Assembly (NCBI GenBank): GCA_963649145.1
Contig: CAVJGI010000106.1
Coordinates: 1-7,159, forward strand
DNA: 7,159 nt
Source: SVKR01 sp963649145
GTDB taxonomy: Bacteria; Bacillota; Clostridia; Oscillospirales; Oscillospiraceae
Reading direction: 5' to 3'
Shown here: positions 1 through 4,820 of the stretch, piece by piece
How positions within the stretch are numbered: position 1 is the stretch's first letter
How the letters are laid out: every line of letters starts with the position of its first letter
Program-made: the position numbers and the translations under genes
Notes under the pieces: model-generated
Told to the model about the DNA's origin: nothing
Database searches by the model: none
The model's input: only the letters and a program-made list of their open reading frames with translations

Positions 1-10
1 CGTTTCTTCC

Positions 11-39
11 ATTATACCAGAAACCGGGGCGGTTTGGAA
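11..39 (-). promoter_or_regulatory. Possible leftward promoter leaving the window
   Basis: Read on the minus strand, a consensus -10 box TATAAT (11-16) is preceded by TGG, giving an extended -10 (TGNTATAAT). A poor -35 candidate, TTCCAA (34-39), lies 17 bases upstream. The spacer contains a small palindrome, AAACC/GGTTT (21-25 and 31-35), which could be an operator. It would drive a minus-strand gene that begins to the left of the window. The -10 is convincing, the -35 weak, and the gene itself is not visible. Confidence 0.45.
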
Positions 40-54
40 GTTCTTTGACAAGCT

Positions 55-82
55 GAGACCGCCGTCGGCGGTCTCTCCTTTT
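55..82 (+). terminator. Terminator-like hairpin
   Basis: GAGACCGCC (55-63) pairs perfectly with GGCGGTCTC (67-75) around a 3-base loop and is followed by TCCTTTT (76-82). This fits a weak intrinsic terminator on the plus strand. If the promoter at 11-39 is real, the left neighbour runs away from this site, so which transcript it would end is unclear. It directly follows the motif at 40-55 that recurs inverted near the right end of the window. Confidence 0.45.
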
Positions 83-118
83 GCGGTCTGAAAAAAATCA
101 GTTGTTCGCCGCAAAAAA

Positions 119-133
119 TGCCGCGAAGCGGCA
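119..133 (+). repeat. Mini-hairpin TGCCGC-GAA-GCGGCA
   Basis: This is a perfect 6-bp stem with a GAA triloop closed by C-G, followed by CCTTTTAAAGG (134-144), which is itself a palindrome. It abuts the left end of the large repeat at 137-335. Its C(GNA)G loop is the same as in the mini-hairpins inside that repeat, so it may be an outer part of it. No matching partner is visible beyond 335. Confidence 0.5.
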
Positions 134-136
134 CCT

Positions 137-335
137 TTTAAAGGCTCCCCTGTGTAAGGGGAGCTGGCGCGGCGCAGCCGCGACTGAGGGACTGTCATGC
201 CAGCTCGGATTCGCACCAAGGTCAGATAGATGCGGTGGAGTCGGCAAGGTCGGCAAAAATCTCAGCTTTCCGCAGCAGTCCCTCCGTCTGCCGCTGCGCG
301 GCAGCCACCTCCCCTTACACAGGGGAGGCTTTAAA
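137..335. repeat. Palindromic REPIN/MITE-like repeat, copy 1
   Basis: The 199-bp element is bounded by TTTAAA at both ends. Its arms (137-194 and 276-335) are imperfect inverted copies separated by about 81 unrelated bases. Each arm also folds on itself into two small hairpins. The left arm has GCTCCCC/GGGGAGC (144-164) and CGCGGC-GCA-GCCGCG (168-182). The right arm has CCTCCCC/GGGGAGG (308-328) and a 7-bp stem at 288-304 whose loop reads GCA on the minus strand. It encodes no protein of its own. Open frames run through it only because it lacks stops. Copy number cannot be judged from one window, but 5866-5999 is a second element of the same design. Confidence 0.8.
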
Positions 336-368
336 TCGCGCCTCTCTTCCGCATCTCCCGCGAATTTT

Positions 369-386
369 CCCCTGCATCCCCTGCAT
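369..386. repeat. Two tandem copies of CCCCTGCAT
   Basis: A 9-base unit occurs twice back to back between the palindromic repeat and the flippase start. Apart from this repeat and the ribosome binding site, I see no clear promoter or gene in 336-422. The promoter of the flippase is therefore not identified. Confidence 0.5.
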
Positions 387-422
387 ACCCTTGTACGGAA
401 AAACAAAACCGAGGGGGACGGC

Positions 423-1754
423 ATGGGGATCAGGAAGCTTGCGCGGGACACGGCGCTTTTGACGGCGTCCTCGCTTTTGATGCGCTGCATCGGACTGGCG
501 TATCAGGTCTGGCTCGCCGGGCGGATCGGCGCGGCGGGGGTGGGGCTCTGGCAGCTCGTGATGAGTGTCAGCGGTCTCGCGGCGACGCTCGCCATCTCCG
601 GCATCCGCTTCACGACGACACGGCTCGTCAGCGAGGAGCTCGGACTCGGACGCGACGGCGGCGCGGGGCGCGCGATGCGCCGCTGCCTTGCTTACGCGGC
701 AGCGTTCGGCGGCGCTGCCTGCGCGCTGCTCTGTTTCGGCGCGGAGCCCATCGGCTTTCTCTGGGTCGGCGACGCGCGCACCGTGCGCGCCCTGCGCATC
801 ACGGCGTTTTCGCTGCCGATGATCTCGCTCGCTTCGGTCTTGAACGGCTATTTCATCGCTTCCGGCAGGGCGTGGCGCTCCGCGGCGGTGCAGACGGCGG
901 AGCAGATCCTCGGCATCGGCTGCGTCATGGCGCTGCTGGGCAGGGCGGACGGCGGGGATCTGGAGCAGTGCTGCTGCGCCATCTCGCGCGGCTGCCTGAT
1001 CGCGGACGGAGCCTCGCTCGCGCTCATCACTTCGCTTTACGTCCTCGACCGGCGGCGCCGGGAGCGCTCCGGCGCGGCGGCGGGGCTCACGGGGCGGATG
1101 CTGCGCATCGCGCTGCCGCTCGCGCTCTCGGCTTACGCCCGCGCTGGGCTCACGACGCTCCAGCAGCTGCTCGTGCCGCGCAAGCTGCGCGCCGCGGGGC
1201 TCTCCGCCGAGCGCGCCCTCGCGGGCTACGGCACCGTGACGGGCATGGTGATGCCGGTCATTTTCTTCCCGTCCTGCCTGCTCTCCGCCGCGGCGGAGCT
1301 CGCCGTCCCGGAGCTGACGGCGTATCAGGTGCGCGGCGACCGCGCGCGGCTGCGGCGGACGACGGAGATATTGCTGCGCGCCTCGCTCGCCCTCTCGCTC
1401 GCTGTGGCGGCGTTTTTGTTTTTCACAGCGGACGCGCTCGGCTATCTCATCTATAAGACCGCGGAGGTCGGTCCCTATATCCGGCTGCTTTCGCTGATTG
1501 TCCCGGTCATGTACATGGACATTGTGACGGACGGCTGCCTCAAGGGGCTTGGTCAGATGCTCTGGAGCATGGGCTTCAACATCGCCGAGGCGGTCGTCGG
1601 TGTCGCCCTCGTGCTGACCGTGCTGCCCCGCTGGGCGCTGAACGGCTGGCTCGCCGTGCTGTTCTTCTGCGAAATTTTCAACTTCGCCCTCAGCTACGGA
1701 CGGCTGAAAAAGGTGCTGGATTTCCATCTTCTGCCGATAAAAAAAGAGACCTGA
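423..1754 (+). CDS. SpoVB-like polysaccharide/lipid flippase (MOP superfamily)
   Basis: This is a 443-residue polytopic membrane protein of the MOP flippase superfamily (MATE/RfbX/SpoVB/MurJ type). Such proteins move lipid-linked sugars across the cytoplasmic membrane, and SpoVB members act in spore cortex or envelope synthesis. Visible SpoVB-like features are the N-terminal stretch with ARDTALLTASSL then GLAYQVWLAGRIGAAGVGLWQL (residues 7-45), MPVIFFPSCLLSAAAELAVPEL (277-298), the DIVTDGCLKGLGQ segment (366-378), and many hydrophobic helices separated by Arg-rich loops (for example 209-216). It is somewhat shorter than typical SpoVB (about 500 residues). The start at 423 is chosen because GAGGGGG (411-417) lies 5 bases upstream; the open frame further upstream only translates the repeat. 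The stop codon (1752-1754) sits inside the terminator stem. The exact substrate is unknown, and SpoVB itself is possible but not proven. Confidence 0.85.
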   Translation: MGIRKLARDTALLTASSLLMRCIGLAYQVWLAGRIGAAGVGLWQLVMSVSGLAATLAISGIRFTTTRLVSEELGLGRDGGAGRAMRRCLAYAAAFGGAACALLCFGAEPIGFLWVGDARTVRALRITAFSLPMISLASVLNGYFIASGRAWRSAAVQTAEQILGIGCVMALLGRADGGDLEQCCCAISRGCLIADGASLALITSLYVLDRRRRERSGAAAGLTGRMLRIALPLALSAYARAGLTTLQQLLVPRKLRAAGLSAERALAGYGTVTGMVMPVIFFPSCLLSAAAELAVPELTAYQVRGDRARLRRTTEILLRASLALSLAVAAFLFFTADALGYLIYKTAEVGPYIRLLSLIVPVMYMDIVTDGCLKGLGQMLWSMGFNIAEAVVGVALVLTVLPRWALNGWLAVLFFCEIFNFALSYGRLKKVLDFHLLPIKKET

Positions 1755-1778
1755 CCGGCCGGTCAGGTCTCTTTTTTT
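1739..1778. terminator. Perfect 40-bp palindromic bidirectional terminator
   Basis: The sequence is a perfect palindrome centred between 1758 and 1759. A runs lie on the left and T runs on the right, around a GC-rich core GACCTGACC/GGTCAGGTC. It reads as an intrinsic terminator on both strands and serves the two convergent genes: the flippase, whose TGA stop (1752-1754) is inside the left stem, and the cupin, whose stop is 10 bases away. Confidence 0.92.
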
Positions 1779-1787
1779 TAAGCTTTT

Positions 1788-2147
1788 TTACTGGGGACGG
1801 ACCATGATGGTCATCATGTGAACGACATCCTTGCTGTTGTTCATCAGACGACGGAAGGTGCCCTTGCCGAAGTACATGGAGTCGCCGGCGTGCATGACGT
1901 ACTCGGTCTCCTCGGTGTCGCCCTCGTTCTTCATGTAAACGGTCATCTCGCCGTCGAGGGTGTGGTAGATCATCTCGAACTCAGCAACGCCGCCGTTGGA
2001 GCCGCCGCCCGGGAGGAAGGTGGTGATGCCGTGGACGATGGAGCCCTCGTTGACATCCTTCGGGTCATGCAGACGGATGCAGTGGCACTTGAAGTGGCCG
2101 CGGCCCTCATACTCATAAGCGTCTTCAAAACGGGTGAACTTGTACAT
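1788..2147 (-). CDS. Small single-domain cupin, metal ligands missing
   Basis: This is a 119-residue cytosolic protein with a single cupin fold; I cannot assign a substrate. The second cupin motif keeps its spacing: G88, then G94-K95-G96, R99 and N103, matching G(X)5PXG(X)2H(X)3N but with Pro replaced by Gly and the metal-binding His by Arg. In the first motif region (PGGG at 46-49 to LDGE at 64-67) no HXH pair is present, although a Glu (E58) and the closing Gly (G66) are. A non-metal binding or structural role is therefore more likely than a dioxygenase. The start at 2147 is supported by AAAGGAAG (2156-2163) 8 bases upstream; an earlier in-frame ATG at 2186 lacks such a site. Arginine is CGT in 5 of 6 cases, unlike neighbouring genes, suggesting high expression. 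It is transcribed alone from the promoter at 2205-2233 and shares a terminator with the flippase. Confidence 0.87.
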   Translation of the reverse strand: MYKFTRFEDAYEYEGRGHFKCHCIRLHDPKDVNEGSIVHGITTFLPGGGSNGGVAEFEMIYHTLDGEMTVYMKNEGDTEETEYVMHAGDSMYFGKGTFRRLMNNSKDVVHMMTIMVRPQ

Positions 2148-2173
2148 AATCGTTACTTCCTTTCCTGTTTTTC

Positions 2174-2190
2174 TGGGTTTTTTCAACCCA
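2174..2190 (-). promoter_or_regulatory. Leader hairpin of the cupin mRNA
   Basis: On the minus strand TGGGTT and AACCCA pair around a 5-base loop. The hairpin lies between the predicted transcription start (near 2198) and the ribosome binding site (2156-2163). A 5' stem-loop close to the mRNA end can protect a transcript from decay, which would fit a highly expressed gene. That role is inferred. Confidence 0.45.
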
Positions 2191-2204
2191 TAGGTAACAG
2201 CATC

Positions 2205-2233
2205 ATATTAGCACACAAAAGGCGGAAATTCAA
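2205..2233 (-). promoter_or_regulatory. Sigma-A-type promoter of the cupin gene
   Basis: On the minus strand, -35 TTGAAT (2228-2233), a 17-base spacer and -10 TAATAT (2205-2210) preceded by TGC form an extended -10 promoter. The predicted start of transcription is near 2198, giving a leader of about 50 bases. It resembles the ddl promoter closely, with the same TTGAAT and the same GTGC-TA junction. Confidence 0.8.
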
Positions 2234-2241
2234 GCCCGGTT

Positions 2242-2258
2242 TGCACATTTTTTGTGCA
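2242..2258. promoter_or_regulatory. Palindrome TGCACA-N5-TGTGCA upstream of cupin promoter
   Basis: This is a perfect 6+6 inverted repeat with a 5-base A/T spacer. It lies 8 bases upstream of the cupin -35 box and 16 bases after the murF stop. Its position and symmetry fit a regulator binding site. It could also help end the murF transcript, but reading leftward no T-run follows the hairpin, so it is not a standard terminator. Confidence 0.5.
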
Positions 2259-2274
2259 TGTTCGGTAAAAAAGT

Positions 2275-3627
2275 TCAAAGCCCCTCCAGCGCGGCGGCGA
2301 TCTCCTCGAAATGGAGGCTGCGCGACGCCTTGACGAGCACGGTGTCGCCGTCTGCGATCAGCGCCGGGAGTGCGGCGATGAGCGCCGCGCGGCTTTCAAA
2401 CCTTTTGCCGCGCTCGCCCGCGCCGCGGGCGATGTCCGCCGCGGCGTCCCCGGCGCAGAGCACGGCGTCCGCGCACTGCCCGGCGAGCACGCCGGTCTCA
2501 TAGTGCAGCCGCGCGCTGTCCGCGCCGAGCTCCAGCATGTCGCCCAGAATGGCGACGCGCCTGCCCTCCGCGCGCGCGAGGGAGCGCAGCGCCGAGGCGG
2601 TGGAGGTCGGGTTCGCGTTGTAGCAGTCGTCGATGAGCGTGATGCGCCCGGTCACGACGCGGCGGGCGCGGCTGCCCACCGGGGCGTAGGCGGCGATCCC
2701 GGCGGCGATCTCCGCGTCCGTGAGTCCGTAAGCCATTCCGACCGCGGCGCCGAGCAGCGCGGCGGCGATCATGTGCTCGCCGTAAGCGGGGATGACCGCG
2801 TCGAAGCTCCTGCCGAAGCCGCGGATGCGGTACGCCGTGCCGCCGTCCGGCAGCGGGCGGACATCCTCCGCCCGGACGTCGCAGCCTGCCGAGAGCCCGA
2901 AGGTGATCTTCCGCTGCGGCGTCTCCATCGCACGGAGCAGATCGTCGTCCCCGCTGCAAAACACGAGCCCGTCGGTCGGCAGATAGCGGTTTACGACGCT
3001 CTTTTCCGCGAGGATTCCCTCCCGGCATTTGAGAAACTCCAGATGCGCGTGTCCGATGACGGTGAAAAGCGCCGCCGTCGGGCGCACCATGCGCGCAAGG
3101 CGCTCCATGTCGCCGGGATGGGACACGCCCATTTCCACGACGGCGAACGTGTGTTCCTCGCGCAGACCGAAGAGCGTTAGCGGGACGCCGAGGTCGTTAT
3201 TGAAGTTGCCCGCCGTTTTGTGGACGCGAAAGCGCTGAGAGAGCACGGCGGCGAGCATCTCCTTCGCCGTCGTTTTGCCGACGCTGCCGGTGACGCCCAG
3301 CACGGGGATATCAAACTGCGCGCGGTAAAACGCCGCCGCCGCCTGAAGCGCCGCGAGCGTGTCCGCCACGACGAGCTGGTTTCCCGTGCAGGGCACCTCC
3401 CGCTCCACGAGCGCGCAGAGCGCGCCGTTTTCCAGCGCGCCGGGGACGAAATCATGGCCGTCCGCGCGCTCGCCCGCGATGGCGGCGAAGAGACAGCCCG
3501 GCGTCACGGCGCGGGAGTCCGTCGTCACGGCGGAGACGGCGCGGGGGAGGTCCGCTGAAGAGCCAACGAAGCGCCCGCCACAGACCCGCGCGAGGTTTTC
3601 GAGCGTGAGATTTTTCATGTCAGGCAT
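2275..3627 (-). CDS. murF: UDP-N-acetylmuramoyl-tripeptide--D-alanyl-D-alanine ligase
   Basis: MurF is the ATP-dependent cytosolic ligase that joins D-Ala-D-Ala to UDP-MurNAc-tripeptide, the last soluble step of peptidoglycan precursor synthesis. At 450 residues it has the normal length. Three Mur-ligase domains are visible. The N-terminal substrate domain contains TDSRAVTPGCLFAAI (36-50). The ATPase domain has the P-loop GVTGSVGKTTAKE (111-123), then NFNNDLGVPLTL (141-152), EMGVSHPGDM (165-174) and GHAHLEF (192-198). The C-terminal domain has DDCYNANPTS (333-342), LGDMLELG (361-368) and LVKASRSLHFEE (431-442). The start at 3627 overlaps the ddl end by 8 bases and has GGAGGT 14 bases upstream; a second ATG at 3618 (MKNLTLE) begins 1 base after the ddl stop and is the alternative if translation is coupled. 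It is co-transcribed with ddl. No canonical terminator is seen before the cupin promoter. Confidence 0.97.
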   Translation of the reverse strand: MPDMKNLTLENLARVCGGRFVGSSADLPRAVSAVTTDSRAVTPGCLFAAIAGERADGHDFVPGALENGALCALVEREVPCTGNQLVVADTLAALQAAAAFYRAQFDIPVLGVTGSVGKTTAKEMLAAVLSQRFRVHKTAGNFNNDLGVPLTLFGLREEHTFAVVEMGVSHPGDMERLARMVRPTAALFTVIGHAHLEFLKCREGILAEKSVVNRYLPTDGLVFCSGDDDLLRAMETPQRKITFGLSAGCDVRAEDVRPLPDGGTAYRIRGFGRSFDAVIPAYGEHMIAAALLGAAVGMAYGLTDAEIAAGIAAYAPVGSRARRVVTGRITLIDDCYNANPTSTASALRSLARAEGRRVAILGDMLELGADSARLHYETGVLAGQCADAVLCAGDAAADIARGAGERGKRFESRAALIAALPALIADGDTVLVKASRSLHFEEIAAALEGL

Positions 3628-4654
3628 ACTTTTTTTCGCTGACCTCCAGAATTTTTTCGCAGAGCGCGCCGTAGCTCATTCCCTGCTCGGCAGCCATCTG
3701 GGGGATGAGGCTCGTCGGCGTCATGCCGGGCAGGGTGTTTGCCTCAAGGCAGAACATCTCGTCCCGCTCCGTGTCCCAGAGAAAGTCGCAGCGGCAGTAA
3801 GCGTCGATCATCAGCGCCGCGCTTACGCGCTCGGCGAGACGCTGGACGCGCGCGGTCGCCTCCGCGCCGATGGCGGCGGGGCAGATCTCCTCCGTTGCGC
3901 CCGCCTGATACTTGTTCTTGTAGTCGTAAAACCCGCTCTTGGGGATGATCTCGATGACGGGCATCGCCGCGCCGTCCATAACGCCGACGGTCAGCTCCCT
4001 GCCGTGAATATAGGTCTCCACGAGCACGCGGTCCTCGTAGCGGAAGGCAAAATCGAGCGCCGCGGCGTATTCCGCCTCGCTTTTCACGATGCTGGTGCCG
4101 ACACTGCTGCCGCCGGAGCAGGGCTTCACGACGCAGGGGAAGCCGACATTGGCGTAGGGCGTCTCTCCGCGGCGGAGGGTGATCCCCTCCGGCACGGCGA
4201 TCCCCGCGGCGCGCAGCAGGGTCTTGGTGAGCCCCTTGTTCATGGCGAGCGCGCTGCCGAGATAGCCGGAGCCGGTGTAGCGCACGCCGTGGAGGTCGAG
4301 CGTGGCTTGGAGCTTGCCGTTTTCGCCCTCCTCGCCGTGGAGCGCGAGGAAGACCATATCCGCCGCGCGGCAGAGCGCGAGCACGCCGGGACCGATGCGG
4401 CAGTCCGGGTCCGGGCGCATCGCGCGCACGGCGTCGAGGTCGGGACTCGTCTCCCCGATGGCGGCGGCGGAGAGCGCCGTACCGGCGCGGAAAATGGCGT
4501 CCGGGTCCGTGACGGGCTCGGACAAGCCGAGGTAGAGGTCCACGAGCACGACCTCATGGCCATTCTCGCGCAGGGCGCGCGCCGCGCCCGTGCCGGTGGA
4601 GATGGAGACGTCCCGCTCGTTGGACAGTCCGCCGCATAAAACAACGATTTTCAT
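3620..4654 (-). CDS. ddl: D-alanine--D-alanine ligase
   Basis: This ATP-grasp ligase makes D-Ala-D-Ala, the dipeptide that the next gene product, MurF, attaches. At 344 residues it has the typical length. Visible landmarks are the N-terminal CGGLSNERDVSISTG (7-21, with the Glu that contacts the first D-Ala), HGEEGENG (106-113), the ATP-binding VKPCSGGSSVG (176-186), the omega-loop FYDYKNKY (242-249), and the metal-binding LEANTLPGMTPTSLIPQMA (303-321). The Tyr in the omega loop matches ordinary Ddl enzymes rather than VanA/VanB-type D-Ala-D-Lac ligases, so D-Ala-D-Ala is the expected product. The start at 4654 has AAAGGAAG (4665-4672) 10 bases upstream, the same site as in the cupin gene, and a good promoter lies at 4698-4726. 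It is the first gene of the ddl-murF operon. Confidence 0.97.
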   Translation of the reverse strand: MKIVVLCGGLSNERDVSISTGTGAARALRENGHEVVLVDLYLGLSEPVTDPDAIFRAGTALSAAAIGETSPDLDAVRAMRPDPDCRIGPGVLALCRAADMVFLALHGEEGENGKLQATLDLHGVRYTGSGYLGSALAMNKGLTKTLLRAAGIAVPEGITLRRGETPYANVGFPCVVKPCSGGSSVGTSIVKSEAEYAAALDFAFRYEDRVLVETYIHGRELTVGVMDGAAMPVIEIIPKSGFYDYKNKYQAGATEEICPAAIGAEATARVQRLAERVSAALMIDAYCRCDFLWDTERDEMFCLEANTLPGMTPTSLIPQMAAEQGMSYGALCEKILEVSEKKYA

Positions 4655-4697
4655 AGTAAAAGCACTTCCTTTGCCGGGTTATGATCAACATTACTGC

Positions 4698-4726
4698 ATT
4701 GTAGCACAAATAATGCCCCGATTCAA
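4698..4726 (-). promoter_or_regulatory. Sigma-A-type promoter of ddl-murF
   Basis: On the minus strand, -35 TTGAAT (4721-4726), a 17-base spacer and -10 TACAAT (4698-4703) preceded by TGC form an extended -10 promoter. The predicted start is near 4691, leaving a short leader of about 36 bases before ddl. Its -35 box lies only 11 bases from that of the divergent exonuclease promoter. Confidence 0.82.
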
Positions 4727-4737
4727 TGAAAAAAGAG

Positions 4738-4767
4738 TTGAGAAGAGCAGGCGCTTCGTGCTATACT
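4738..4767 (+). promoter_or_regulatory. Promoter of the exonuclease gene
   Basis: The elements are -35 TTGAGA (4738-4743), an 18-base spacer, and -10 TATACT (4762-4767) preceded by TGC as an extended -10. The predicted start is near 4774, about 30 bases before the proposed ATC start codon and just upstream of its ribosome binding site. It is arranged back to back with the ddl promoter. Confidence 0.75.
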
Positions 4768-4787
4768 GTGATTTGTTTGAAAAATAG

Positions 4788-4820
4788 AGAAAGCGGTGAT
4801 CCATCATCAGTTACATTGTC
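4788..4820 (+). promoter_or_regulatory. Extended Shine-Dalgarno and probable non-AUG start of the exonuclease
   Basis: AGAAAGCGGTGATCC (4788-4802) matches the complement of the Firmicutes 16S 3' tail (AGAAAGGAGGTGATCC) except that GA is replaced by C. It ends directly before ATC (4803), and ATC ATC AGT TAC ATT GTC (4803-4820) is in frame with the downstream gene after an in-frame TGA (4797-4799). Starting at 4803 adds six residues (IISYIV, first residue read as Met) that form the first strand of the nuclease fold. The first ATG (4821) is 18 bases further on, too far for this ribosome binding site. Confidence 0.6.

Noticed and set aside
137..335. CRISPR array or tRNA-like gene in the palindromic repeat
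   Set aside because: There are only two arms in inverted, not direct, orientation, no spacers, and no cloverleaf.
81..422. N-terminal extension of the flippase reading frame back to position 81
   Set aside because: The extension only translates the palindromic repeat and has no membrane or family similarity. A good ribosome binding site at 411-417 points to the ATG at 423.
315..1727. Long open frame on the minus strand opposite the flippase
   Set aside because: Its product is a low-complexity Arg/Glu/His-rich shadow typical of GC-rich antisense frames, with no recognisable domain, whereas the plus strand encodes a clear flippase.
3359..4639. Long open frame on the plus strand opposite ddl and murF
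   Set aside because: It is antisense to two unmistakable enzymes, has Ala/Arg/Gly/His-skewed composition and no family features.
3620..4654. VanA/VanB-type D-Ala-D-Lac ligase (glycopeptide resistance)
   Set aside because: The omega loop FYDYKNKY has the Tyr of ordinary Ddl enzymes, and there is no vanH or vanX nearby.
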